Assembly (NCBI GenBank): GCA_036277635.1
Contig: DASUMP010000193.1
Span: 1 to 34,378 of the forward strand
Direction: 5' to 3'
DNA: 34,378 bases
Origin: DASUMP01 sp036277635
GTDB taxonomy: Bacteria; Actinomycetota; Acidimicrobiia; IMCC26256; PALSA-610
The notes beneath the pieces are model-generated. The model ran no database searches. It saw only the letters and a program-made list of their open reading frames with translations, and was not told the origin of the DNA. Positions within the stretch are counted from its first letter, which is position 1. Every line of letters begins with the position of its first letter. The translations under genes were made by a program, and so were the position numbers. Positions 1 through 7,831 of the stretch are shown here, in pieces.

Positions 1-1
1 C

Positions 2-271
2 GGTCCGGTGCGCGGGTGGCAGGAGATCTACCGCGACGGGCTCACCGCGCTCGGCGCCGACTTCGCGCAGCTCGACGGCGCGCAGCAAGACGAGCGGCTG
101 GCGGCCGCGCCCGAGCTGCGAGTCCTGCTCGCCGAACACGCGTGCGAAGCGGCCTACGGCGCGCCCGAGTACGGCGGCAACCCGGGCGGCGCGGGGTGGG
201 CAGCCATCGGGTTCCCCGGCGACGTGCAGCCGCGCGGCTACACCGACGACGAGGTGCGCGGTCGTGCCTGA
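2..271 (+). CDS. Gluconate 2-dehydrogenase subunit 3-like protein (5' end outside window)
   Basis: The frame is open from the left edge and ends at TGA 269-271, so only the C-terminal ~89 residues are visible. They contain W-Q-E-I-Y-R-D-G-L near the start and a Gly-rich tail, Y-G-G-N-P-G-G-A-G-W, followed by G-F-P-G-D and a P-R-G-Y-T segment. That tail is typical of the small (gamma) subunit of membrane-bound gluconate/FAD-dependent sugar dehydrogenases, which carries the Tat export signal and chaperones the catalytic subunit; the signal would lie in the missing part. The stop overlaps the GTG of the next gene by 8 bases, so the two are translationally coupled, as expected for the two subunits of one enzyme. 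The family call rests on the C-terminal motif and the neighbour. Confidence 0.8.
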   Translation, partial: GPVRGWQEIYRDGLTALGADFAQLDGAQQDERLAAAPELRVLLAEHACEAAYGAPEYGGNPGGAGWAAIGFPGDVQPRGYTDDEVRGRA

Positions 272-1937
272 GCACGACTTCGACGTCGTCATCGTCGGGT
301 CGGGGCCGGCCGGCTCGACGGCTGCCGACGTGCTCACCGCCGCCGGCTGGTCGGTGCTCGTCCTCGAGAAGGGCCGCAACCACCTGCTCGCGCTCGATCC
401 GCCGTTCGCGTCGCTCGGGCACTCGTCGAACGACGAGATCAAGTTCGCGCGCCGGCACTTCCTCGGTCCCGACCCGCTCGTCGAGCCACGCACGTTCCGC
501 CGGTCGGAGCACGACGGCGACCGGCTGTTCACCGGTGAAGTGAACAACCTGCCCTCGACCGTCGGCGGTGGCGGATTCCACGCCGACGCGAAGCTGCCGC
601 GCTTTCGAGCCGTCGACTTCCGCGTCGCGAGCGAGCTGGGCCCGATCGACGGCGCGGCGCTCGTCGACTGGCCGTTCGGCTACGACGAGCTGGAGCCGTT
701 CTACGCCGAAGCCGAGCGCGTCGTCGGTGTGGCCGGGGAGGCGGGCGCCAACCCGTTCGCCGAGTGGCGATCGGGTCCGTACCCGATGCCGCCCGGACCC
801 GACATGTTCGGCGCGGTACTGAGCAGCGAGGCGGCGACGCGCCTCGGATACCACCCGTACCGTGCGCCGACCGGCGTGAATTCCGTGCCCTACGACGGTC
901 GTCCGGCGTGCAACAACTGCGGGTTCTGCGGGTACTTCGGCTGCCCGATCGACGCGAAGGGCGATCCGGTCGGGCCGCTGCGCAACGCCTTGCGCACGGC
1001 TCGATGCGACGTGCGCCCCGAGTCCTACGTGACGGAGGTGGTGCTCGATCCGACCGGGCGTCGCGCGCGCGGCGTGCGCTACCTCGATCGCGATCGTGTG
1101 CCCCACGAGGTGCACGCTCGTCACGTCGTGCTCGCGGCGGGCGCGTTCGAGACGCCGCGCTTGCTGTTGCGCACCGGCATCGGGAACTCGTCCGACCTCG
1201 TCGGCCGGTTCCTCACCTACCACTTCCAGACGTTCGTGATCGGGTCGTTCCCGTTCTCGCTGCACCCGCACCGGGGTCGCTCCGTGACCCACCTGCACGA
1301 CGACCACCTGCTCGTCGACGCGGCGTCGCGCGCGCACGCGCGCGAGCACGACCTCCCGTGGTTCCGGGGCGGCATCGTCGAGCACGGCGGGCCCGGTGGT
1401 CCGATCATGGAGGCGATCCACCTCCCGCCGGGCGACCTGCACTCCGAGCTGATGATGCGCTCCACGATGCGCGACCGGCTGTGGGTCTTCACGATGCAAG
1501 GTGAAGACCTCCCGCAGGCCACGAACCGCGTCGACCTCGATCCGCACGTCGTCGACGCGTTCGGACTCCCGGCTGGGCGGGTCACCTACGCGCCTCACCG
1601 GCACGAGCTGGTCGCCTCGGCGTACGTCGCGCCGCAGCTCGAAGCGATCCTGCGCGACGCCGGCGCCGAGTGGACGATCGTCGCGACCTCGCCGCCCGCC
1701 GACGGGCGCGGGGGCGGGGCGCTCGGCGCTGCGCCCGCATCGCGCCACGTGATGGGGACGTGCCGCATGGGCACCGACCCGCTCGCGAGCGTCGTCGACC
1801 CGACACAGCGCCTCTGGGACGTCGAGAACGTGCTGGTCGCCGACTCGTCGGTGTTCCCGACGTCGACGGGCTACGGCCCCACCCTCACGATCGTGGCCCT
1901 CGCGCTCCGAGCCGCGCGCGCCCTCGTCGGTCAGTAG
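264..1937 (+). CDS. GMC-family FAD-dependent oxidoreductase, gluconate/sugar dehydrogenase catalytic subunit
   Basis: A 557-residue flavoprotein. The N-terminus has the dinucleotide-binding motif V-I-V-G-S-G-P-A-G-S (about residues 9-18) followed by an acidic beta-strand end (V-L-E-K-G). A cysteine cluster C-N-N-C-G-F-C-G-Y-F-G-C lies at residues 216-227; related FAD-glucose dehydrogenases bind an Fe-S cluster through cysteines in this region. The C-terminal GMC signature is present with catalytic His495 (H-V-M-G-T-C-R-M-G) and V-A-D-S-S-V-F-P-T-S-T-G-Y-G-P-T-L-T-I. The second active-site position, usually Asn or His before P-x-L-T-I, reads Gly. The GTG start overlaps the small-subunit gene by 8 bases. 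The likely role is periplasmic oxidation of a sugar acid or alcohol with electrons passed to the respiratory chain; the substrate cannot be read from sequence. The stop overlaps the convergent VOC gene by 7 bases. Confidence 0.9.
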   Translation: MPEHDFDVVIVGSGPAGSTAADVLTAAGWSVLVLEKGRNHLLALDPPFASLGHSSNDEIKFARRHFLGPDPLVEPRTFRRSEHDGDRLFTGEVNNLPSTVGGGGFHADAKLPRFRAVDFRVASELGPIDGAALVDWPFGYDELEPFYAEAERVVGVAGEAGANPFAEWRSGPYPMPPGPDMFGAVLSSEAATRLGYHPYRAPTGVNSVPYDGRPACNNCGFCGYFGCPIDAKGDPVGPLRNALRTARCDVRPESYVTEVVLDPTGRRARGVRYLDRDRVPHEVHARHVVLAAGAFETPRLLLRTGIGNSSDLVGRFLTYHFQTFVIGSFPFSLHPHRGRSVTHLHDDHLLVDAASRAHAREHDLPWFRGGIVEHGGPGGPIMEAIHLPPGDLHSELMMRSTMRDRLWVFTMQGEDLPQATNRVDLDPHVVDAFGLPAGRVTYAPHRHELVASAYVAPQLEAILRDAGAEWTIVATSPPADGRGGGALGAAPASRHVMGTCRMGTDPLASVVDPTQRLWDVENVLVADSSVFPTSTGYGPTLTIVALALRAARALVGQ

Positions 1938-2302
1938 CAGCGCAGCTCGACGGTGTTGCCGTCGGGGTCGCGCACATACAGCGACGTCGCTTGGCCCTGC
2001 GCCCCCCACCGGGGCGCAGGGCCTTCGACGACCTCGAAGCGACCCGACGCCTTCACTGCGTCGAGGTCGATCGGGTCCACGACCACGCAGAAGTGGTCGA
2101 TGTTGTGACCCTCCGGCGCGAGCGGCAACAAGTCGATGATCGTCGTCGGCGTGATCCGCACCGACGGGAAGAACACCTCGCCCCGCCGCCATTCGTCGAC
2201 CCGCTCGGGCGCCAACCCGAGCTCGGTCGTGTACCAGGCGAGCGAACGCTCGACGTCGGCGCAGCGCAGCACGATGTGATCGAGTCCGGTGACGCGGATC
2301 AT
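1931..2302 (-). CDS. VOC (glyoxalase/dioxygenase-fold) family protein
   Basis: A 123-residue single vicinal-oxygen-chelate domain. It opens with I-R-V-T-G-L-D-H-I-V-L-R-C-A-D-V-E-R-S and has W-Y-T-T-E-L-G-L in the first beta-alpha-beta module, H-F-C-V-V-V in the second, and ends with Y-V-R-D-P-D-G-N-T-V-E-L. His (L-D-H-I), His (D-H-F-C) and the final Glu are the usual metal ligands. The ATG at 2302 fits the domain's normal start and lies 16 bases after the acyl-CoA dehydrogenase stop; an upstream in-frame start would add an unrelated Cys/Arg-rich tail. It is the last gene of the CoA ligase/dehydrogenase operon. The reaction is unknown; VOC proteins include glyoxalases, epimerases and extradiol dioxygenases. 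Confidence 0.85.
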   Translation of the reverse strand: MIRVTGLDHIVLRCADVERSLAWYTTELGLAPERVDEWRRGEVFFPSVRITPTTIIDLLPLAPEGHNIDHFCVVVDPIDLDAVKASGRFEVVEGPAPRWGAQGQATSLYVRDPDGNTVELRCY

Positions 2303-2318
2303 CGCAGCAGTCTCGCGC

Positions 2319-3455
2319 TCATTCGCGCGGCAGGCCGAGCAACCGCTCACCGATGATCGTGCGCTGCACCTCGGAAGTACCCCCCGCGATCGACGCCGCC
2401 TTCGACCACAACCACTGCCGCTGCCACGGTCCCCACAACGGTGCCGTGCGACCCTCCACGTCGAGCGCCAGCGCCGAGAGGTGCTGGGTGGCGTCGGTCC
2501 AGGCCAACTTCACGACGCTCGACTCCGCGCCCGGTTCGAGACCACGCCCGAGCCGCGACAACGTGCGCCAGTTGTGCAGCCGCAGCACCCGCACCTGCAC
2601 GAACGCGCGCGCGAAAGCATCGGCGACCTCCACGTCGTCGAGCGCGCCCCGTTCGAGCGCGAGGGCGTAGAGCTCGTCGAGGTACACCTCGTGGACGACT
2701 TGCTCCTTGAACGGGAACGACGTCCCGCGTTCGTGGGCGAGCGTCGTGTTCGCGACCGCCCATCCCGCGTGCAGCTCGCCGACCAGGTGGTCGGCGGGGA
2801 CGTGCACGTCGTCGAAGAACACCTCGTTGAACTCGGCGTCGCCGGTGATCTGCACGAGTGGCCTCACCTCGATGCCCGGGGCGTGCATGTCGACGACGAG
2901 GTACGAGATGCCGCGGTGCTTCGGCGCGTCGGGGTCGGTGCGGGCGAGGCAGATCCCCCACCGCGCGAACTGCGCGTAGCTCGTCCACACCTTCTGGCCG
3001 CGCAGCAACCACCCGTCGTCGACCGGTACGGCACGAGTCGCGAGGCTGGCGAGGTCGGAGCCGGCGTCGGGCTCGCTGAACAGCTGGCACCACAGCTCTT
3101 CAGCGCTGAGGATGCCGGGCAGCCACCGGTGCTTCTGCGCTTCGGTGCCGTGCGCGAGCAGCGTGGGGCCGGCCAGGTTGATGCCGACCCGGTTGACCGG
3201 CTGCAGCGCGCGCGACCGGGCGTATTCCATGTTGAAGATCGCCACCTGCACCGGCGTCGCGTCGCGCCCGCCGTACGCGCGCGGCCAGTGGATGCCGACC
3301 CAGCGGTCGCGTGCGAGGGTCGCTTGCCACGCGCGTCCCCAAGCGATCTCGGCGGCGAGATCAGCGAACGGAGGCGGCAGCTCGAGGTGATGGTCGAGCC
3401 ACTGGCGCACCTCGTGGGCGAACGCGAGCTCCTCGGACGTGAACGACAGGTCCAC
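2319..3455 (-). CDS. Acyl-CoA dehydrogenase
   Basis: A 378-residue FAD-dependent acyl-CoA dehydrogenase that would introduce the alpha,beta double bond into an acyl-CoA. Visible family features are the N-terminal helical domain, W-C-Q-L-F-S-E-P-D-A-G-S-D-L-A-S-L (FAD/substrate-binding loop), G-Q-K-V-W-T-S-Y-A in the middle beta domain, F-F-D-D-V-H-V-P at the domain junction, and the C-terminal G-G-T-S-E-V-Q-R-T-I-I-G-E-R-L-L-G-L-P-R. The GTG at 3455 is chosen because it starts one base after the CoA ligase stop and puts V-D-L-S-F-T-S-E-E-L at the N-terminus, as in relatives; the longer open frame upstream is the antisense-like tail of the ligase. The coupling implies that it acts on the ligase's product. 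Confidence 0.92.
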   Translation of the reverse strand: MDLSFTSEELAFAHEVRQWLDHHLELPPPFADLAAEIAWGRAWQATLARDRWVGIHWPRAYGGRDATPVQVAIFNMEYARSRALQPVNRVGINLAGPTLLAHGTEAQKHRWLPGILSAEELWCQLFSEPDAGSDLASLATRAVPVDDGWLLRGQKVWTSYAQFARWGICLARTDPDAPKHRGISYLVVDMHAPGIEVRPLVQITGDAEFNEVFFDDVHVPADHLVGELHAGWAVANTTLAHERGTSFPFKEQVVHEVYLDELYALALERGALDDVEVADAFARAFVQVRVLRLHNWRTLSRLGRGLEPGAESSVVKLAWTDATQHLSALALDVEGRTAPLWGPWQRQWLWSKAASIAGGTSEVQRTIIGERLLGLPRE

Positions 3456-3456
3456 C

Positions 3457-5199
3457 TCAGAGATCCCAGAACCGCTGCCGCCCGTGTGCGACCAGCGACT
3501 CGTACAGGTCGCGCTCGTCGGTCGCGGTGAACGGGCGGAACATCGCGTCGCCGCGCTCACGCACGAACAGCTCGTCGGTGCCGACGAGGTCGCGGCGCAC
3601 CTTCTGGCGGACGAGCTCGCGCTTCACGATCTTGTTCGTCCCGGTCGTGGGCGGGTCGTGCAGGAGCCGCACGTAGCGCGGCCGCCACTTGGGCCCGAGG
3701 TCGGGCTGCGCGTCGATCCAGCGCGCGAACTCGGCGCCGTCGAAGTCGACGTCGGCGGCGAGCACGAGACCGGCCATCACCTGGTCGCCGGCTTGGTCGT
3801 CGGGCACGCCGTAGACGGCTGCGAGCACGACACCCGGCGCGCGCCGCAGCGTCTCTTCGATCGGTCCGGCGGGGAAGTTCTCGCCGTCGACGCGGATCCA
3901 GTCGGCGGTGCGGCCGGCGAAGTAGAGGTAGCCGTCGGCGTCCTTGTACCCGAGGTCGCCCGACCAGTACCAACCGAACCGCGTCGTGCGTTCGGTCGCC
4001 TCGGGGTTGTTGTAGTAGCCCTCGAACGGACCCACGCCGGCGGTGTTGACGATCTCGCCGACGCACTCCTCCGCGTTGGTGACGCGACCGTTGGCGTCGA
4101 GCACTGCGCGCGGCTTCTCGTCGCCGTCGTCGTCGACGACGCGCACGTGCTCGGGTGCGAGTCCGAGCGCGCCTCGTCGCTCCTCGACGTCGCGATTGAC
4201 GGCGACGCCGCCTTCGGTCGCGCCGTAGGCGTCGATCACAGCCACGCCGAACCGACGGGCGAACTCATCGACGACGTGTGGGGAGCCTTCGTTGCCGAAC
4301 GCGACCCGCAACGAGTTGTCGGCGTCGTCGGGCTGCTCGGGCTGGGCGAGCAGGTACGCGAGCGGTTTGCCGGTGTAGTTGAAGTAGGTGGCGCCGTAGT
4401 GGCGCACGTCGTGGAGCCAGCGTGACGCGGAGAAGCGCCGGCCCAGCCCGACCGAACAGCCGGTGACGATCGACGGCGCCCAGCCGACCTGCACCGCGTT
4501 CGAGTGGAACAGCGGCATGCACACGTAGCCGACGTCGTCGGGGCCGAGGCCCATGATCATCCGCATCCGGTTCCCCGTCACGAGCAGCCGGCGCTGCGAA
4601 CAGATCACCGCCTTCGGCGCGTCGGAGGTCCCCGAGGTGAAGATCAGCGCCCACCGCGCGTCGACGTCGGGTTCGATGCCCGGATCGGTGGCGTCGCACA
4701 TGCCGAGCGCGTCGTCGAGCGACGCTCCGAGATCCGCCACCGGGTCGGCGGCGTCGACGAAGCGCGTCGACACGAGCACCGGCGGCACCTCCGCCGCGAT
4801 CGGGGCGAGCAGCGCGGCGTGGCGCGGTTCGGTGAGCACGAGCGCGCAGTCGGTGTGCGCGATGTCGCGGGCGAGGTGCTCGCCGCGGCGGGTGTGGTTG
4901 CACCCCACGATCGCGGCACCGACGAGCGCCGCACCACCGAACGCGAAGAGGTAGTCGGGCGTGTTGTCGAGCAACACCGCCACGTGACGCGGGCCCTGCT
5001 CGGGGAGCCGCTCGAGGAAGAGGTTCGCGAACCGGCATGCCTCGTCGAAGTACTCGGCGTGCGTCCAGGTGCGATCCCCGAAGTGCACCGCGGGCCGGTC
5101 GCGCGTCGCCCGCTCGGTGGCGTTGCGGCGCAGCAACGCGGCCGCGTTCGGCGCGACGAGCGGCGCGAGGCCGGGCGCCGGTGCTTGCGACACTGACAT
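3457..5199 (-). CDS. Acyl-CoA synthetase (AMP-forming, FadD-like)
   Basis: A 580-residue ANL-superfamily enzyme that activates a carboxylic acid with ATP to an acyl-adenylate and then an acyl-CoA. Motifs in order: F-T-S-G-T-S-D-A-P-K-A-V (phosphate loop), Y-G-A-T-E-G-G (A5), Y-W-S-G-D-L-G-Y-K-D-A-D-G-Y (ribose-binding Asp), F-A-G-R-T-A-D-W-I-R-V-D-G-E-N-F (hinge), and the C-terminal G-T-N-K-I-V-K-R-E-L with the catalytic Lys. No membrane segment or signal is seen, so it should be cytoplasmic. The ATG at 5199 lies 7 bases after a TACACT -10 box, so the message may be leaderless. A palindromic operator (5191-5210) covers this -10 and start codon. The gene is followed one base later by the acyl-CoA dehydrogenase gene. 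The substrate is unknown. Confidence 0.93.
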   Translation of the reverse strand: MSVSQAPAPGLAPLVAPNAAALLRRNATERATRDRPAVHFGDRTWTHAEYFDEACRFANLFLERLPEQGPRHVAVLLDNTPDYLFAFGGAALVGAAIVGCNHTRRGEHLARDIAHTDCALVLTEPRHAALLAPIAAEVPPVLVSTRFVDAADPVADLGASLDDALGMCDATDPGIEPDVDARWALIFTSGTSDAPKAVICSQRRLLVTGNRMRMIMGLGPDDVGYVCMPLFHSNAVQVGWAPSIVTGCSVGLGRRFSASRWLHDVRHYGATYFNYTGKPLAYLLAQPEQPDDADNSLRVAFGNEGSPHVVDEFARRFGVAVIDAYGATEGGVAVNRDVEERRGALGLAPEHVRVVDDDGDEKPRAVLDANGRVTNAEECVGEIVNTAGVGPFEGYYNNPEATERTTRFGWYWSGDLGYKDADGYLYFAGRTADWIRVDGENFPAGPIEETLRRAPGVVLAAVYGVPDDQAGDQVMAGLVLAADVDFDGAEFARWIDAQPDLGPKWRPRYVRLLHDPPTTGTNKIVKRELVRQKVRRDLVGTDELFVRERGDAMFRPFTATDERDLYESLVAHGRQRFWDL

Positions 5200-5210
5200 C
5201 GGCGTCAGTG
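5191..5210. promoter_or_regulatory. Palindromic operator over the acyl-CoA synthetase promoter/start (site A)
   Basis: CACTGACATCGGCGTCAGTG has perfect 7-base arms (CACTGAC/GTCAGTG) and a partly symmetric centre. It matches the perfect palindrome at 15137-15154 at 14 of 18 positions. It overlaps both the TACACT -10 box (5212-5207, minus strand) and the ATG at 5199, an ideal repressor position. Assignment to the TetR protein encoded at 15174 is inference. Confidence 0.65.
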
Positions 5211-5212
5211 TA
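5207..5212 (-). promoter_or_regulatory. -10 box of a probable leaderless promoter for the acyl-CoA synthetase
   Basis: On the minus strand TACACT (TANNNT type) is followed by 7 bases and then ATG 5199, so transcription would begin at or next to the start codon. No Shine-Dalgarno sequence precedes the ATG. No convincing -35 box is visible. Confidence 0.5.
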
Positions 5213-5218
5213 CGGGCG

Positions 5219-5647
5219 TCAGACCTCGGGCCCGTGGGGGTGGCGCCGCCCGAACCGGTGGCGTGCCGAGGGCCGGCGTCGGTGGTGGGGCACGAGGTCC
5301 TCCGCTGCAACCGCCGTCGCGGCGGCCGCGTCGACCGTGGTGTCGAGCGGCTGCAGCGGCTCGGGGTCGCGGTCGGGGACGATGCTGACCGCGAACGGGA
5401 CGCCCGGCACCTCGATGCGCTCGAGCACGCGGCTCGCGCCCTCGTCGCCATCCTCGTCAGCGTCATGTTCCGTCACCCAGGACACGTCGTCGGCCGCGTG
5501 GTCGAGCAACGCGTCGGGCCCGAGCGCCGCCTTGATCTCGGTCAGCACCGCGGCCAGCGCGCGGTACGCCGCGATCGGGTCGGGCGGCTCGGGCGCCCGC
5601 CGGGACGGGCCGAGGTCGTCGTCGAGCTCCACGCTCATGTCGTCCAT
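5219..5647 (-). CDS. Small acidic protein of unknown function
   Basis: A 142-residue open frame I do not recognise. It begins M-D-D-M-S-V-E-L-D-D-D, has a probable amphipathic helix (I-A-A-Y-R-A-L-A-A-V-L-T-E-I-K), an acidic stretch (H-D-A-D-E-D-G-D-E), a short hydrophobic strand region (V-P-F-A-V-S-I-V-P) and an Arg/His-rich basic tail (P-H-H-R-R-R-P-S-A-R-H-R-F-G-R-R). There is no signal peptide or membrane segment. ATG 5647 and ATG 5638 are both possible starts. It ends 19 bases before the acyl-CoA synthetase ATG on the same strand, so the synthetase promoter would sit inside or just after it. It could be a poorly conserved gene or a spurious frame in GC-rich DNA. Confidence 0.5.
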   Translation of the reverse strand: MDDMSVELDDDLGPSRRAPEPPDPIAAYRALAAVLTEIKAALGPDALLDHAADDVSWVTEHDADEDGDEGASRVLERIEVPGVPFAVSIVPDRDPEPLQPLDTTVDAAAATAVAAEDLVPHHRRRPSARHRFGRRHPHGPEV

Positions 5648-5762
5648 CGTCACGCTGCTCTCAGCCACCGCAGTTCGCGTCGTCGTGGGCCGCTGCGACC
5701 CTGAGCGGGAGAGAGATCCGGAGAACTCCCGAGCGGTCCGCCCGACCTGGGAGAATCGTCGT

Positions 5763-6296
5763 GTGGGCGACCGCATGACCCGACCGTGCCCCTGGTGCGG
5801 CGAAGACGCGCCGAGCGGCTCCCCGACGTGCGCGCACTGCGGCGTGGCCCTCGAGCTGCCGTCGATGCGCCCGGCGGGGTCGCCGGCGGGCCCGCTCGCG
5901 CGGCTGCTCGGCGCGTTCGTCGACAGCCTCGTGTCGTACCTGTTCGGCCTCGCGCTCTGGCTCGCCGCGCCGGTCTCGAACGACGAGAACGCGTGGCTGC
6001 TGTGGGTCGGCATCGCGAGCTACGAGGTGATCGGCACCGCGTACTTCGGGCGCACGATCGGCAAGCTCGTCGCGCACACGCGCGTGCAGCGCGTCGACAG
6101 CGGCGGGGTCCCGGGGCTCACGAGCGCGGTGGTGCGCTGGTTCGTCCCGAGCCTGCCCGTCGTGGTCGCGACCGCGTTCGCCGCCGCGAGCCTGTTCGCG
6201 TTCCCGTGGGTGCTCGTCGTGTACCTCCCGATCTTCGCGACCTCGCGCCGCGGGCTGCACGACTACGCGGCGCGCACCGTCGTCGTCTACGCCTGA
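5763..6296 (+). CDS. RDD-family membrane protein with N-terminal zinc ribbon
   Basis: A protein of about 177 residues. The N-terminus has C-P-W-C-G-E-D-A and C-A-H-C-G, two Cys pairs that form a zinc-ribbon. Then come three hydrophobic segments: L-L-G-A-F-V-D-S-L-V-S-Y-L-F-G-L-A-L-W-L, W-L-L-W-V-G-I-A-S-Y-E-V-I-G-T-A-Y-F, and a long one near V-V-V-A-T-A-F-A-A-A-S-L-F. The RDD hallmarks are the Arg/Asp of the first segment and F-G-R-T-I-G-K-L-V-A-H-T-R-V. GTG 5763 is taken as start because GGGAG lies 9 bases upstream; ATG 5775, giving M-T-R-P-C-P-W-C, is an equally sensible alternative. RDD proteins are poorly characterised inner-membrane proteins; some are linked to ion transport. The stop is 6 bases before the next gene, suggesting one operon. 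Confidence 0.88.
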   Translation: MGDRMTRPCPWCGEDAPSGSPTCAHCGVALELPSMRPAGSPAGPLARLLGAFVDSLVSYLFGLALWLAAPVSNDENAWLLWVGIASYEVIGTAYFGRTIGKLVAHTRVQRVDSGGVPGLTSAVVRWFVPSLPVVVATAFAAASLFAFPWVLVVYLPIFATSRRGLHDYAARTVVVYA

Positions 6297-6302
6297 GCGC
6301 CG

Positions 6303-7163
6303 GTGTCGATCGACCTGGCGGGCGCCGCCGACCTCCACTGCCACTTCGGTCCCGACCCGCACCGGGCCCGTTCGCTCGACGCGTTCGACGCGGCGCGCGA
6401 CGCGCGCGACGCCGGCCACCGCGCGATCGTGCTCAAGAGCCACGACACCCCGACCGCGTCGCTCGCGTGGGCGGTGCAGCAGCACGTCGACGGGGTCCGC
6501 GTGTTCGGCGGGATCTGTTGCGATCGCGAGATCGGCGGCGTGAACCCCGCGGCGGTCGAGGTCGCACTCCGACTCGGCGCCCGCATCGTGTGGCTGCCCA
6601 CGCTGTCGAGCCACCAGGACCAGCTGAACGGGGTGGCCGCCCAACTCGGCATCCCCGGTCCGGGAGTGCGAGTCGTCGACGACGACGGCGCGCTGCTCGA
6701 CGCGACGCACGAGATCATCGACCTCGTGCACGAGCACGACGCGGTGCTGGCGACAGGCCACATCACGGCCGCCGAGCACTACGTCGTCGTGCGCGCGTGT
6801 GCGACCCGCGTCCCCGTCCTCGTGACGCACGCGACCGAAGAGCTCGCAGGACCGAACCTGTCGGGCGCGCAGTGCGCGGAGTTGGCCGAGCTCGGTGCGT
6901 GGATCGAGCTGTGCGCGATGACGTGCATCGGCGCGCTCGCGACCCGCTCGGTCGCCGACATGCTCGCGACGATCACCCTGGTGGGGATCGACCGCATCAC
7001 GCTCGCCACCGACTTCGGACAGCAGATCAACCCGCGCCCGGCCCCCGGCCTGCAGACGTACGCCGACGCGCTGTTCGACGCGGGGATGGGCGAGCACGAC
7101 ATCCGGCAGATGGCGTGCCACAACCCGGCGTTCCTCCTCCGGCTCGACGCCGACCCCGCGTAG
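6303..7163 (+). CDS. DUF6282 family metal-dependent hydrolase-like protein
   Basis: A 286-residue protein resembling an amidohydrolase/PHP-type TIM barrel. Candidate metal ligands are D-L-H-C-H-F-G-P-D-P at the N-terminus, V-L-K-S-H-D-T-P-T on the second strand, A-T-G-H-I in the middle, V-T-H-A-T and the late T-D-F-G-Q Asp. This motif set matches proteins annotated as DUF6282; no substrate is established for that family to my knowledge. The GTG start lies 6 bases after the RDD stop. The protein is presumably cytoplasmic. Its tail contains the -10-like TAGGCT that precedes the next gene. Confidence 0.82.
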   Translation: MSIDLAGAADLHCHFGPDPHRARSLDAFDAARDARDAGHRAIVLKSHDTPTASLAWAVQQHVDGVRVFGGICCDREIGGVNPAAVEVALRLGARIVWLPTLSSHQDQLNGVAAQLGIPGPGVRVVDDDGALLDATHEIIDLVHEHDAVLATGHITAAEHYVVVRACATRVPVLVTHATEELAGPNLSGAQCAELAELGAWIELCAMTCIGALATRSVADMLATITLVGIDRITLATDFGQQINPRPAPGLQTYADALFDAGMGEHDIRQMACHNPAFLLRLDADPA

Positions 7164-7166
7164 GCT
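7161..7166 (+). promoter_or_regulatory. Possible -10 box overlapping a stop codon
   Basis: TAGGCT contains the TAG stop of the upstream gene and is followed by 8 bases and then GTG 7175, the spacing seen at other probable leaderless starts in this window. No Shine-Dalgarno sequence is obvious before that GTG. The motif is short and could occur by chance. Confidence 0.3.
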
Positions 7167-7174
7167 CGACGACC

Positions 7175-7831
7175 GTGGAGGACCGCACGACCCGCGGCTT
7201 GTACCTCGAGATGTGGTCGGGGACTCCGTCGGGCTACGTCGACGCTCGCGTCGACGCGCTGCTCGCGCAGCCCGGCGTCGAACGGGCGACGTGGTGGCGC
7301 AACGCGCGCCCCAACCGCGACGACCTGCCCCGTCATCTCCCCGAGTTCGACGTGCTCGGCGCGTACGAGATCGACGACGCGTTCCGACCACCGACCGATC
7401 TCGACACGGTGGACGACATCGTCGGCGCCCACCACTTCCGCCGGACGGCCCGACCCGGACAAGGTGTGCTCACCGGCGCCCCCACGATCGGGCTGTCGCT
7501 CGTGCTGATCTCGCCCCGCACCCCCGAGCAGGCGCAGGCGCTGCGCGACTGGGCCGACTTCGTGCACATCCGGCACATCGCCGCCGCCGCGGTGCCCGGG
7601 TTCGGGATGATCACGCCGTACGAGAACGTCTCGGGTGGCGACCCGCGCTTCTTGCACTGGTACGAGATCGATCGCGACGACCCCGAAGCGGTGTTCCGGT
7701 CGATGACGCCGCGCGTCGAGGCCCGCATCGGCGGTCCCGACACCGACGCGTGGAAGGCGTGGGCGTTCCACCGGGCGTTGCGCATCATGTACGTGAACAC
7801 GTTCGCCCTCGTCGGCGCGCGCACCCCGTGA
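7175..7831 (+). CDS. Unknown protein, probably two dimeric alpha/beta-barrel (EthD-like) repeats
   Basis: A 218-residue protein. Each half looks like one ferredoxin-like module: the first runs L-Y-L-E-M-W-S-G ... L-L-A-Q-P-G-V-E-R-A-T-W-W-R ... Y-E-I-D-D, the second L-S-L-V-L-I-S-P ... D-F-V-H-I-R-H-I-A-A-A-A-V-P-G-F-G ... H-W-Y-E-I-D-R-D-D-P-E-A-V-F. A 'location, helix, W-Y-E-I-D' pattern like this is common in EthD/DABB proteins. Family membership is inferred from pattern only, and function is unknown. The stop overlaps the nitroreductase GTG by 4 bases (GTGA), so the two are coupled. Confidence 0.75.
   Translation: MEDRTTRGLYLEMWSGTPSGYVDARVDALLAQPGVERATWWRNARPNRDDLPRHLPEFDVLGAYEIDDAFRPPTDLDTVDDIVGAHHFRRTARPGQGVLTGAPTIGLSLVLISPRTPEQAQALRDWADFVHIRHIAAAAVPGFGMITPYENVSGGDPRFLHWYEIDRDDPEAVFRSMTPRVEARIGGPDTDAWKAWAFHRALRIMYVNTFALVGARTP

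Noticed and set aside
42..2192. A 716-residue open frame on the minus strand opposite the GMC oxidoreductase
   Set aside because: It is Arg/Ala-rich antisense of a clear flavoprotein gene and shows no family motifs; long shadow frames are normal at this GC content.
3456..3560. A longer acyl-CoA dehydrogenase starting near 3560
   Set aside because: The added 35 residues are Ser/Arg-rich and overlap the end of the CoA synthetase; GTG 3455 fits the operon and the family.
5200..5466. A longer acyl-CoA synthetase starting up to 5466
   Set aside because: The extra residues are Arg/Ser/Thr-rich with no family similarity, and a promoter and operator sit at ATG 5199.
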